Shown piece after piece: positions 21,071 to 32,676 of a stretch of DNA of 64,000 nt; position 1 is the stretch's first letter, and every line of letters starts with the position of its first letter. The stretch lies in the NCBI GenBank assembly GCA_021527695.1, contig JAKFAO010000008.1, positions 1,178,001 through 1,242,000 on the forward strand, written 5' to 3'. The notes under the pieces were generated by a model. The model saw nothing but the letters and a program-made list of their open reading frames with translations, ran no database searches and was not told where the DNA came from. The translations under genes and the position numbers were made by a program. The stretch comes from Naematelia aurantialba (Eukaryota; Basidiomycota; Tremellomycetes; Tremellales; Naemateliaceae).

Positions 21071-23304
21071 TCAAGCAAGCGCGAGACTGTCCTCTCCCCG
21101 AAAGACATGGTAGACCCGTTTTGCCAGAGCCTTCCAGTCAGCTCAGACGATAACCCCACTTACCTTGTTCAGTATTCGCCCACTGGCGCTGCCATTCTTC
21201 AAGGTCCTAATCTGTCATGCATCAATGGTACATTCGTGTGGATGTGGCTCGATTGCGCAAGACCTTGAACCCACCTCGCAATCCGCCAGGAGGCCCTCCG
21301 CCCGCTCGACACCGCCCTTGTGTTCTACCCGCTCGAAAGATTTCATGAGATCCGCAAACGTCGGATGCTGAGCTGCGATACCACTAGCGGCAGACGGTGT
21401 GATGCCTTGGACTTCTTGCAGCATCATTTCAAGCGCATCTGTGGGTGAGGCAGCTTTGCGAGGCTTGTCAAGAGGCGCAAAGTTGAGATGAGATTTGGCG
21501 AGCACTTTGTACTACGCGCACTCTTGTCAGCTCAACGATCTTCAGAGAGCACAAATCAGGCTCACAGGTCGCAGAGCGATATCTGCTGAGAGGTTCCAGA
21601 GCCATTCCTCGACATCTCCCGTCTTTTCCACTAGTATTGTGAGACCCGATTACACTCGTCCACTCACCATGAATGATGTGAACATTCTCCGTGATCTGCA
21701 ACTCAACCATACATCGTTCGATTACAGATTTGCTTGGTCGGACAGTAAGACCGGGCACATCGACTGACCTAGCCGTGCCGGCGCCGTCAATGCCAGCTCT
21801 TGCCGCCGCAGTGAATTCGCGATTCTCGAGCGCCTTGGTCTTTGCATGATACTTGCTCAGACCGCGAACCAGCATGATCACCTGATCGTTATGATCGAGA
21901 CCAAGGATCAATCGAATGTCTCGAACCCAAGCTGATAGCATTGTCGGATCGTTGGCGACTTTGTCGACGATGTCGTCGGCAGTTGCCACGATCATGATCA
22001 CTGGCTCCCAGTGCCATACGGGCTGGGCGAGCGGGATGTATCGCCGTGCTTTGGAGTCCCAGCTAGCTTGTACGTGTCGCTTGAACTTGATCACCCCGGG
22101 CACCGGCGAGTCGTCAGCAGCGAGGAACTGGAGACCGGAAAGATGGTCGGCCAATCGCGCGGTCAGTTCGGGCAATGCACCGGCGATGGGGGAGGTCGGA
22201 AAGGACAGGTCGTGTGAGAGATACAAGACCAGTTCGCGCACGACGTCGTTCTTACTCGTGCGGAGCTAATGTGAGCGGTGATCCAATTCGATATGTCTAC
22301 CTTGTTGACCTGGGCCAGCTTCTTCTGATACGATCTCTCTGCCTCTTTTGCAGCCTGACAATGAGCTGCATGGAAATATGATGACCTACCTTGGCGGTCG
22401 CCCTCGCGAGCTGCTTCTCTGCTTTCTCCTTTGCCCTCAGTGCATCCCGTTCCTCCCTTGACAGCCGTGCAGGTAGGACCTCCTGCGCCTAATCAGCCGC
22501 GTGCGCGGTTGTGCAACTTGCCTGGCTCGCATCGTCATCTGCCCCTTGAGATTTGCGCTTCTTCCTGTTCCCCGCTTCTGCAGTCACGACTCGCCCTGTC
22601 GAATGCTGCTTTGGAATTGCCCCGGCAGACGGTGGTACACCAGCGAGCGGCGGTGGTCTCGCTCCATCGGCATCAAGGATATTGAGGATGGACCCCTGGT
22701 CTGTCAGCACCCAATCTGTATTGGCATGACAATTTGTAGATCAAGGTCCAAGGCGGAGCTCAGAGAGAACGCAGAGGGCTGGGTGTAAGGAGCCGCTAGA
22801 GTATGGGCAAGAAGAGAGGCGCACCAAAGGTCGACTGTAGTCCTGATACGAACGCATCGCAGGTCCTCGCTCCTTGCCCTTATCGCTTGCTACTGGGGGC
22901 ACCAGTGTCGTCGTTGACAGGCCCGCCCGAGCTCTGGATGCTGCCACGAGGTCCGCGAGCGACACGGGCCCCTCATCTTCATCGTCGGACGAGTCGATGC
23001 TGATTGGTCTACGACTGATCAGTGCTCAACCCTGGGCAGCAGCGCTCCTGAACCTCCAATAGGCGACAGTAAAGCAATAGTGTGGTTGATGCACCCAAGC
23101 AGCCGGGAGGACGTACATCTTAGTTGACGGGAGGCGAGTCCCTGCCCGTTTGCTAGGTCCAGCAGCGAGGAAGGAAATGTCATCCGACTCGCCATCACTG
23201 ACCACCACCACGTCCGCTACCGCAAGAAAAGGGTCAGCTTATACAGGGATGCGAGGCTGATGTACTGCACGAGACAGCTCGAGCGACCTACCCATCATCC
23301 CCAT
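21071..23304 (-). CDS. EME1: Crossover junction endonuclease subunit EME1/MMS4
   Basis: Non-catalytic partner of Mus81 in cleaving branched DNA and Holliday junction intermediates. Exons (minus): 23304-23292, 23216-23117, 23008 to about 22854, about 22715-22522, 22482-22390, 22354-22301, 22265-21668, 21630-21566, 21511-21275, 21211-21164, 21130-21071. The central ERCC4-like region includes VVRELVLYLSHDLSF, IERCMVELQ and VEEWLWNLSADIALRPYK; C-terminal helix-hairpin-helix segments are GITPSAASGIAAQHPT and SGRILNKALAKRVYHVF. The N-terminus is acidic/Ser-rich (SDGESDD, DSSDDEDE), and a Lys/Glu coiled helix precedes the core. One intron (22521-22483) has a GC donor; an intron of 33 nt separates the last two exons. 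The junction near 22850-22720 is the one I could not settle. Confidence 0.88.
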
Positions 23305-23610
23305 CCTGCTAATTGAACCAAGCATAAACAGTCGATCGATCCAACTGGCTGCAAGACGAGCGGTGGAAAAACAAAAATCAAAGACGCGTCTGACTGGACT
23401 GATTCCGGAGCAGGCTTTTGCGTGTGTCCGCATTCTTGCAACAATTCATAGTCTGATGCAATGGAGAATGCGTTGACCCACAAGCTATGGCAGTGATATA
23501 ACACTATACACTAGGAGAGCCTACAACAAGCACAATGCAAGAGCAAATGTAGTATAATCTGCAAACCCACGTATCCTCCCACCAATGCTTATACTTCTGT
23601 CAAAGTATGT
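23305..23610. other. intergenic
   Basis: Spacer between the EME1 start and the FYVE gene stop; presumed EME1 promoter. Nothing specific seen. Confidence 0.5.
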
Positions 23611-24797
23611 TCAAAAGGTAGACAGCTCTCCCTTGTCCTCGCTTGGCGTATGTAGCACGGGACTTGCACCTCGTCTACCAGGGGCTCTGAAGATGATTGG
23701 CCCATCGACCACCAGTCCGCCCTTGATGTCCCCGTCCTCGCGCTCGAATTCCGGGTCGAAATCCTTCCGCTGGTATCCCCAGGTCCCCGGTATCCACAGG
23801 TCGTCGGCCCCAATACGTCGCTGGCGGAGCGACTGGCGCTTGGGGGCAAAGAGGGGTGGTGCAGACGGGTGGACAGACCGGCCCCGCGGTGCTGCAGCAA
23901 GCGGGTAAAGCGAGAGAATGCCCGACGGATCCATCCAGCTTTGGATCGGTGCGAGTTGATCGTCTTGCACGTCGGGCATGGTGCGTGCGCTGGACATTCG
24001 CGAGAGAGATGCCGACGAGAGAATCAGCGGCCCCTCTTCACGGTCGGGCGTGATGAGGTGGGACGACGACTCGGTAGTCTCGGACGACAGGGAAGCGCGT
24101 CGTGAGCCGGTCGAGAGGTTGAATGTCTCGCGGGTGGCCGACACGGGTGGCACACAGAGATCGCACACGCGTTCTCTCCCAGCAAAGCGCTGGCCATTGC
24201 GATCGGCATGCAGGAGAGGCGCTTTCTGTCTGGAATGTGCCGAGCAAAAGATCTGGCCACACAATCGACAATGATGCCGTCGTGGGCCAAGGGAAAAGTA
24301 GGCGGTGGTCGGAGCGAAGAGGGCGGTGCAATCGGGGTAGGTGCACAAGGCAGACTCGGCATCGGGCTGATAAGGTCAACATGGCGCCTGAGGTACAAGT
24401 GACCACTCCACTCACCTGCCAGTGGGCCTTGTCCATCGCTTGACCGACGACGCCTTCGACTACGCAGCTCAACAAGCTGGCACACGACTCGGCAACGCGT
24501 CGCCGGGGTGACATGGGGACGCTGAGCTCTTCTGCCTTGGCGTGGTCGGTGGACGAATAGGGCTCCACCGGGTCGTTCAAGTACCCAAGGCTGCGCGACG
24601 TCGAAGCTACAGGCTGCACGACGGAGAGAATCATGGACGCCGACCGGTGGGAGGCTGCGGCTGCTCGATCAGCAATGTCGTGTGACAGTCCGCGCAATGA
24701 ACTTACGCTCATAAGGTGGACCGTGGAATGGCTGGGGAGGGAGTGATGCCGGGCGATGTTGTTGGATGAGTGATGAGGTTGAGGATGTTTGCGACAT
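23611..24797 (-). CDS. FYVE zinc-finger protein
   Basis: Phosphatidylinositol 3-phosphate binding protein expected on endosomes. Exons (minus): 24797-24707, 24660-24416, 24366-23611; 363 aa. The start was set at ATG 24797 because the frame upstream has only GTG. The FYVE finger lies at residues about 110-170: CTYPDC, then the basic signature RRHHCRLCG, IFCSAHS, and the closing RVCDLC, giving eight zinc ligands in four pairs. A short WQ before the first Cys pair matches the hydrophobic lead-in. The rest is Ser-rich with a conserved-looking tail (WGYQRKDFDPEFE) near residue 320. No kinase, lipase or coiled-coil domain is visible, so the cellular role beyond membrane targeting is open. Confidence 0.87.
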
Positions 24798-26641
24798 GCT
24801 GTGGAGAGTGCTTGAATGCGAGGTTGGGATGCAGATGTTGGATGCTATGGTCACGCGATGGGCGTTGGAGTGAGCCCGTTTATGAAGACAGTTAAGAGAA
24901 GGGGGAGCGCCAAGTTGAGAGATGCAGGGAGTCGATGATGCAGTTGTTGGAGTGGGCTTTTGTCAATTGCTTCTGCACCATTCGCGGAGCGGAGTGGTCG
25001 GACGAGCACCATGAACCAGGTCACAACGGGGCTTCTTTTTGGTTCGGTTAAAAGAGACGGCTCAGGAACCAAAACCCTGGGATTCCTTACCGCCGCAGGT
25101 CTATCCACCCTCGTTGGCGCTAGAATTTCCGCTTTCAGGCAAAATCCCCTTGACAAGCTGGTCCCTGAATTCCCGAAAGCTCAATGGCTCTGGCGTCGGA
25201 GCAGCGCGCGGAGCGTCAAGGCACGGTCTCCCGCTCCTTTGGCTTGGAAGCTTCTTAGTGACGCCCCGCGTAGACTCTCATACATCATGCTTTGGGACCC
25301 AGACGCCATGGGCTGCTATTCACATCTTGGATTAGGAAAGTGGGGGCTACTGTTGACACCACCACCATCCCAAAACATGTACGCTACCCGCAAGCGTGTT
25401 GACCTTGGGAGCACTTGCTCTGTGGAGCTTCAAAAGTTGCCATTAACACTTGGGGCGACCCGGGGGTTACATCCCGTTTGGCACGTTGGCCCCTTCCCTA
25501 GCCACCCTGGAGAACAAAGACCCTTTTCGGCTTTTGAAAATGCGGCAAGGAGTTTGAACCGCGTGTCCGAGCACATGATGGGCCCTGAACAGGCGCGGCC
25601 GCGGTTACCATGCGCCCCTGAACGGCAAAATGAAGCCCATCGGGAAAACAATTTTGGCCCCGAAGGGATGTCCGGCATCGGCACCCGCTAGCCGCCAGCA
25701 GCAGCGAAGTCCGGTCACAGGAAGGAGTGTCACTAACAGGTGCAGGAGGGACGCTAGGTCTAAAGACTGTCTTTTGCCGCAGTTCACAACCGACAAGCTG
25801 ATTGCTTGGTCTTGCAGGATTGTTGTGGCCGCTCCAACCCCCCTTTAAGCACTAGCACATGCTATGACGCAGAGTCCGGCAAAGCGAACCACCGGGTTTG
25901 CACGGCGATAAGATTATTGCACCGAGGTTGACCAAGGGGCAGCGCAGCTGATCACGGCCAGAGTTGCGACTAGCTCTTTGAGGATCGCAAGTGACGACAT
26001 GACTCCACACTCGTCGTAGGGGGGGCCTCTCTCTGCACTGATCCATGTGCAAGGTCAGAAATGCCTGCCATCCCATGATTGTACCGGGCGGCTGGCACCC
26101 AGGCCGATCGCCTCGAAAGGCCCCGAGATATCAACGCTAAGACCTTTCGGCTGATAGGCGAGAGCTGAAACGCGCGCTTTGCAAAAGCCGCTCACAACGC
26201 CGTACACGTCGTGCTCGCCATAATTGGCCGTTACCCGTTTGAAAACTCGCTTTACTGCGGCATGGAAAGATTCTTTCCCCTCGCAGAAACAACGTGCAGA
26301 GCGGCAGCGGCACTTTGCGATTTATCTTGTGGCGTGAGCAAAGAGCCGTCGGTTCTTGTCACCTACTCCAGAGTCTTCCGACTTAAGAATGCAACCGCCG
26401 TTGGTCCTTGCCGAGCTCAAAGGCACTGGGAGACTGCCGGAGGCTCGAAAGGTATTTCGGTCACTTGGAGTCTCACCAGATCCCTGGCCGGGCAGTCGCC
26501 GACCGTCCTTCCTCTTCGTTGAGTGAAGAGTATTTCAAGCAATGGTTGTGTGATTCATCCCCACTAACCAGACACTTACACCTCTTATCTTGACCGTGTC
26601 AGAATTTACCTTGAATCGCTTACTTCGCTGTGATCACGGAT
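24798..26641. other. largest gene-free stretch, divergent
   Basis: About 1.84 kb between two head-to-head genes. It holds a 243-aa ORF at 24960-25691 with no recognisable motif and atypical composition, which I do not accept as a gene. No terminal repeats, target-site duplications or transposase fragments found by eye. Confidence 0.5.
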
Positions 26642-26812
26642 ATGTCGCACTCAGACGACCAGAACGTCGTGAAGACGGCCACCGAGCTCGTGGAGACCCT
26701 CAAAGAAAGCTTCCACACTCCGCCTGGATTCCGTCCGGGTAAGCTTCTCTCTCTCTCACACACACACACTCTCTCACACACACACACACTCTCTCTCTCA
26801 CACACACACACA

Positions 26813-26847
<35 letters not shown>

Positions 26848-27776
26848 GCTCTCTCTCTCCATTTCCCCCCCCCCCCCCCCCAAAGCCCTCACTCTTAGGT
26901 CGTTTCCTCGATTTTGTCGATTGCAAGGCCCTAGAAGAAACACTGATTGCTACAGCTCACGCCAAAGGCGCTTTGCTGAAGGGGACGTTCACGCCGACAC
27001 CAGAGGCATCCCAACTCTCTATTGCGCCTCAATTTACCGCGCCGACCGAGACCATCGTCCGCTTCTCGGACAGTCCCGGGACCCCTACTATCGCCGACAC
27101 CGATACCAGCGCCAATCCTCGGGGACTGGCTTGTCGCTTCTTCTTCGGTGACGCCAAACATACCGACATCATCACGCAATCTACCCATGTCTTCCCCACC
27201 CGCACTGGTGAGGAATTCCTCGAGCTCCTCCAAGCCATGGCAGCCGGAAAAACCGACGATTTTCTGGCGACCCACCCGGCTGCCAAAGCTGCTCTAGAGA
27301 CCCCGCTACAGTTCGCTGTCGGCTTTGAAACGCAGCGATACTTTAGTATCCACGCATTCAAGCTCATCGACGCCGGTGGCAAAGCGACCTTTGTGCGATA
27401 CCAGTTTGCGCCTCAGACAGTCCGTGTGCTTGACCCGTCCGAAGTGAAGAGCAAAACTGCCAACTACATGTTTGACGCGCTCAACGAAACGATTGCCCAG
27501 GGACCCATCAAGATGACCCTTGAAGCTCAGATTGCAGAAGACGGCGACGTGACCGACGATGCAACGATGTATTGGCCGTCGAGCCGCAAGCTCGTCGTGC
27601 TCGGTACGCTAGAGATCACGGCTATTTTAGAAGAAGGCGAGACCCAGCCCGAACAGAAGCGACTCATCTTTGACCCCATCCCGCGAGTTCTTGGGATTGA
27701 GCGGAGCGATGATCCGCTCTTGGACATTCGCTCGACCGCTTACCTCATCAGCGGACGCGAACGTCGTGCGGCGTAA
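26642..27776 (+). CDS. Catalase-related peroxidase (srpA-type)
   Basis: Small heme protein of the catalase superfamily. Exons 26642-26738 and 26899-27776; 324 aa, close to the 300-360 aa of srpA-like proteins and much shorter than true catalases (about 500). Visible family features: [14 protein letters not shown] near the N-terminus (the position of the catalase His is not a clear VVHARG motif here), [11 protein letters not shown], the [11 protein letters not shown] strand with the adjacent [13 protein letters not shown], and the [11 protein letters not shown] segment. No N-terminal signal peptide and no C-terminal SKL are seen, so a cytosolic place is likely. The single intron is made largely of CT/CA microsatellite and a C17 run. 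Substrate is unknown; peroxidase rather than catalase activity is usual for this group. Confidence 0.83.
26746..26881. repeat. CT/CA microsatellite and C17 run in intron
   Basis: Alternating (CT)n and (CA)n blocks from about 26746 to 26860, followed by 17 C at 26865-26881, all inside the intron 26739-26898 of the catalase-like gene. Length is likely variable between strains. Confidence 0.95.
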
Positions 27777-27985
27777 CGCGACAGAGCAAGTGGCGGGGCA
27801 TAGGCTTGAAATTATGCTCCTCTTATACCTAACAGTTGCCGTTTGTGGTTGGCAGGATTGAGAATGCATCTACGAGTAGTAGGTTGAATTCCGAGAGATT
27901 TTCGAATCAACCAGGAGAAAAATGTACATGAGGACATGTTGAGCCAGGTCGTTGTCTTGGTAACAGTGTGGTCCAGGGTGCCTCA

Positions 27986-28726
27986 TTAGCCCCTGCGCTT
28001 TACGAACGTCTCAACGAGTTAACCACGGACCCTCTCATATGGATGAGAAACTGTTGAACTTACCTCAAGATCGCTCTTTGTAGCAACCGCCATGACCCAT
28101 TTTCTTTCCGGATCCGTCACTAACCGCCGCACCATCAGCAAGCTTCATCAGGCGAACAGAATACTGACCAAGCGCGAACTCGACCCCATTACTAGTGAAG
28201 AACGCTTCCAGCTCTTCGAGCGGTGTTAAAGGCGTGATGACAGTGTATGGATGTGTCTTTGAGGACATGGGGAAATGGGTGGCGTGTTGAGCTACCTTGG
28301 ATGAGCACTCGTCATCTAAGTTGATGGTCCAGCCCACATAGGGGATCCGACTCATCCGCTTTGCCCTCCTGAAACTTTCTCTTGATCGCCTGGACATCAA
28401 GATATCCAATAGGTTTCCGCCTGTCGTTCAGTACGCTGGTACATCATAAGCTAGAGCGAGCTTCTTGGACAGTCCTGGGATCGGGAAAACAGGCCCACGG
28501 TAGCTGATCAAACTCGCGCTCATATGCCGCCTCGAGGGCTAAATGCAGCGGTGCGTCGTGTGGGAGGCAGAAAGCTGGCGGCAGTTGGAGATCCTATGCC
28601 AAGGTCAGGCTTATCAGATCAAACGATACTTGGGTGTGACTGTTTGCTCGTACGCACTTCGACGACAGCTCCTCTGTATTTTGCGCCTGGTGGTAAGGAT
28701 GGAGTAGGTGTCGTGTCCTTGTCCAT
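27986..28726 (-). CDS. Small CBS-domain protein
   Basis: Exons (minus): 28726-28658, 28593-28499, 28435-28338, 28291-28169, 28119-28064, 28009-27986; 154 aa. After splicing, the chain reads as a paired CBS module: RRKPIGYLDVQAIK closing the first motif, then PYTVITPLTPLEELEAFF and FALVTDPERKWVMAVATKSDLE, the second CBS motif, ending FVKRRG. CBS pairs bind adenosyl nucleotides; no catalytic domain is attached, so a regulatory or sensor role is likely, partner unknown. Six exons for 154 codons, one of 24 nt. All splice sites are GT-AG. It lies head to head with the ABC transporter (298 bp apart). Confidence 0.78.
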
Positions 28727-29024
28727 GCTGTTGCGAACAAGCTGATCTCACACCAGCAGGAAAGGTCTGCTGTCACTCACTCGCACGAGTGCGGGGCACT
28801 ATTTTGCGGGGGAGATAAAAGTGGAGGGATCAATTAAAAACTGCCGGCTACAACGCGCCCCCCGGTTGCGTCTTTATCCGGAGGACAAGAGCTTTGCTTT
28901 CTGTCATTATTATTCCTTCCTCGTGCTGTCTGTTTGTGTGACCGTTCTTTTGGTCTATTGGAACATTGACAACCCTCTAAGCAGTAGAAGCTACGCCGAC
29001 CAGCTTTGGGACTGGAGCGCCGAG

Positions 29025-32000
29025 ATGGGTTCTGACACTCGCCTGCATCTACCATCACCGCTTTCTCCACACGCCAAGCCGCAAATCATCCTGGCTTTCG
29101 TTCTTGTCATCGCCATTGTGCGCTCTGCGCCTCTGAATCACATCAAACAACTCACGGATGCCGCGACCCTAAAGGAATGGCGAGATGCGCGTAGGCATGC
29201 AAGGGATGAGAGGCGAAGACGGCTGTTGGAGACGCCATTGTCAGCGCTACTGAGCACATGTGATAGATTCAGCTGACTTTGAGTATAGAAACACCCCGGC
29301 GTTGGAGAAGAAAATGGTCGATTTGGTAAGACTGACCATGCGGCCTACTTTACCAACCAGCTTATTCTGACTTGCAGTACATCCCCGACCCCGCAGGGAG
29401 CGGGTCTCGGACTCTGCTTGTCCCTCATCGAGGTCGCATCTCCAAAGTGCACATCACCCCGACCTCGCCAACTTTATACGCTCAGCATCTCAAGCTTTTC
29501 CCTCCATTGAAGCCAGGAGAGAAGCTGGGAGTGAACAAGCGATTCTGGTCCATGTTGTTCGCCGTGCTGAAAATCGCTTTCCCCAGGTGCCTCTCCTGAT
29601 CCCAATCTGCCGTGAGAGCCAGCTGATGAATGTATAGTAAGACAGGCAAGGAAGCCTTCCTCTTGGTTTTGCATACCTTCTTCCTGGTCACAAGAACAAT
29701 CTTGAGCGTTATGGTTGCCAAGTTAGACGGACGGATCGTGAGGGACCTGGTTAGTCGGCTTTGCTAGCCGTAGGGATCAGCAGCTGACCTTTGTCAGGTC
29801 TCTGCCAATGGCAAAGGCTTCTTGAAGGGTCTCGGATGGTGGTTCGCATTGGCCATCCCCAGCACTTACACCAACTCCATGGTGAGAGGTGTCATCACAG
29901 AGCGTCAGCTGCAGCTCACCAAACAAGATCCGGTATTTGGAGCGCAAGCTCGCTCTGGCATTCCGGACGAACTTAACCCGATACATTCATGACCTGTACC
30001 TGTGAGCTCCTTGTGTAGCAAATTGTTGTTGGAGGACTAATGAGGTGACCAGCAACGATAAGCTTAATTATTACAAATTCGGTTTGGGCTTGGGAGCCTC
30101 CGCCGCTGCTGCTTCGACAGTCGCTGGCAAGAGGGGCGACAATGCGGCTGCGGAAGCTGCTGCTGGAGGAGCAGATCAGTCAGTTGTATCGCTGGGAGAA
30201 GTTGCTTTCTTCTGACAACCATAGATTCATAACTACTGACTTGGCGAGATTCTGCGATACCCTTGCTGCACTATAGTGAGTTCACTCTTTGGATCTAGCA
30301 AGCGCTGGTTGAGATGTCGTCAGCGGAAACATAGGCAAACCTGGACTTGACCTCGTCATTTTCACATCACAGCTCGCCTCAGCACTGGGGCCGCTGGGTA
30401 CGATAGGGCTCTTTGCGAATTATGGCTTCACAGCCTGGATCTTGAAAAAGGCGACGCCGGCGTTTGGGCGAATGGCGGCTACTGAGGCGAGGTTGGAAGG
30501 AGAATATCGTGCAGGACTCGGTCGGATCTCAAGAGATGGCGAAGAAGTCGCGTAAGTTTCAGATTCCGGGCGGACTGATCTTTTAGTTTCTACAATGGTG
30601 GACAGAGGGAGAAGGGCATCCTTTTGAAATCTTATGAGAGCCTGGCACAGCATGTGCACCGTGTCTTCAAGGTGAGTTAGATGTATCGACAGCATACATC
30701 GATTGATGTCCTTAGGTCCGCATCCCATATGGTATGACAGAGGATTTCGTGATCAAATACCTCTGGTCGGCCGTAGGGTACGGTCTGATGTCAATCCCCA
30801 TTCTCTTCCCGGCCACCCGACAGGCATTATCAGCCGTGTCGACGGGCAAAATACATCATGAGGTGGCCTCGAGGACAGAAAGTCAGCTTGTGAAACCGTG
30901 TTCTTTCGATGTAGCTGATTGTAAAACAGGCTATGTTTCGAATCGACGCCTCCTATTATCTCTTGCCGATGCTGGTGGCCGGCTCATGTACTCCGGCAAG
31001 GATTTAGCGGAACTGTCCGGTTACACTAGCCGGGTTTACGCATTGTTGGCCTCCCTTCACGCATTGGATAACAGCATTTATCCCGAAAACCCCCGCCCAG
31101 CCTCCTTGCCAGCAGATCAGGTGAGTGTCAACACTATCTGCACGTTCATGAAGATGGCTCACTTGCAGACCTTCTATGACATGTCCACTATCCATGGCGA
31201 GGTGATCATCGGACCGTCGCATGTTTTGCTCAAAGGCGTTCCGATCGTGGCCCCCGCTGGTGGAGCAGCTGGAGCTGAACGAGGTGGCGAAGAGCTCATC
31301 CGCAGTCTTGACTTGCGGGTGGAGAAGGGCGAGCATACTTTGATCACCGGACCGAAGTCAGTCCGACGCTATGATCTTCCTATGTGCTGACAGCAGTGTC
31401 AGTGGGGTTGGCAAGACTTCGATCGCCAGAATCGTCGCCCAGCTCTGGCCAACCTGGGCTGGTGTGCTTGAAAGACCCATACACGGAGAGGGGGGGATAT
31501 TTTTCCTGCCTCAACGGCCCTATCTCAGTATTGGCAGTCTGCGTGATCAGTTAGTGCAGTTTCAAGGCAAAAGCATATGAACTAACACCAAACTTTCACA
31601 GGGTCATTTAGTTAGTTCCTGAGCTTGACACCCCGTTTTTCACTGACTGGAGTAGTCCTCATACATACGCTGAGATGAAAGCGCGCGGTAGAACTGATAG
31701 CGAACTAATGAGTATCCTTGGCCATGTGCATTTAGCATATCTGCCAGGGCGTGAAGGGGGCTGGGAAACACGGAAGGAATGGAAAGATGTCCTATCGTGA
31801 GTCTTAGCCGATCAGCCCCCACAGGAGTGTGCTAACTTGTTGAAGTGGTGGAGAAAAACAGAGAGTAAGCCTTCCTTGGAGATCATGAACTGATCGCTGC
31901 AGATGGGTATGGCGAGGCTCTTGTCAGTTTATGTTTCCTGTTGGACAGACATAACGAACCACTGCTGAGAATACTTAGCTACCACCGTCCTTCATACGCA

Positions 32001-32503
32001 GTGTTGGACGAGTGTACTTCTGCAGTGTCGTCGGACGTAGAAGGGCTCATGTATGAACATGCCAAGTCACTCGACATCACACTGATTACCATTTCGTGAG
32101 TGGCAACATGAGACTCACTCCAGTCAGTCATTTCAGTCTGCTTACAACCTGGATTAGACATCGCCCCTCTCTGCTCAAGTACCATAACAGGCATTTACGT
32201 TTGGGAGATTCGGCGACGGCACCGCCAAGCTCACCACTCGCTCGTACCCACAGTACTCCTCGTTTCCCTTCGTCTGCCAATATTCTGGCTTTGTCCAGTA
32301 TGACCCCGTCCACGCCAGCTGCAGCGCAAGGATGGCAGCTCACGATTTTGTCTTCTGGGTCTGCAGAGGAAAAGCTGGAGCTAGACATGGAGATCAAGCG
32401 GCTTGAGGCTGTTTTAGATACCGAAGTAGGGAATTGGGAGCAACGGCTGGCAGAAATAAATATCGAGCTGAGTGGCAAAACACCTCGTTCCGCGTCGGCG
32501 TGA
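29025..32503 (+). CDS. Peroxisomal ABC half-transporter (ABCD, PXA1/PXA2 type)
   Basis: Imports very-long-chain acyl-CoA into peroxisomes as a dimer. Twenty exons: 29025-29239, 29289-29325, 29378-29586, 29638-29749, 29798-29881, 29928-30001, 30053-30178, 30225-30275, 30324-30551, 30587-30671, 30716-30881, 30930-31120, 31169-31356, 31403-31549, 31602-31610, 31656-31796, 31846-31864, 31903-31922, 31979-32095, 32158-32503; 854 aa. The membrane domain carries [13 protein letters not shown] and the ABCD EAA-like EEVAFYNGG. The nucleotide-binding domain has Walker A GPNGVGKTS (completed across an intron), signature LSGGEKQR, Walker [10 protein letters not shown] and switch His in TISHRPS. Exon 15 is a 9-nt microexon supplying three residues of the Q-loop region (QVIYP). 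Whether it is the Pxa1 or Pxa2 partner cannot be told by eye. Confidence 0.94.
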
Positions 32504-32676
32504 GCCGGTTCTGGCGTCCACATCTGCCTTTTGTACGATTGTACGGTCCTAGACGTCTACGAGATACAGACATCATGTTGCATACAATGTAGATCGTTTG
32601 ACAAGTTGAACCAGTATCGCCAACTTTGACGAGTATCTACTATACGTGACTCGATAGAATGAGAGATTCAGCAGGC

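Noticed and set aside
25340..25400. TGTTGACACC start considered as an LTR end
   Set aside because: No second copy, matching inverted end or target-site duplication was found.
24960..25691. 243-aa plus-strand ORF in the long intergenic region
   Set aside because: No recognisable motif, many Pro/Arg/Ser residues from GC bias, no supporting intron structure or conserved start.
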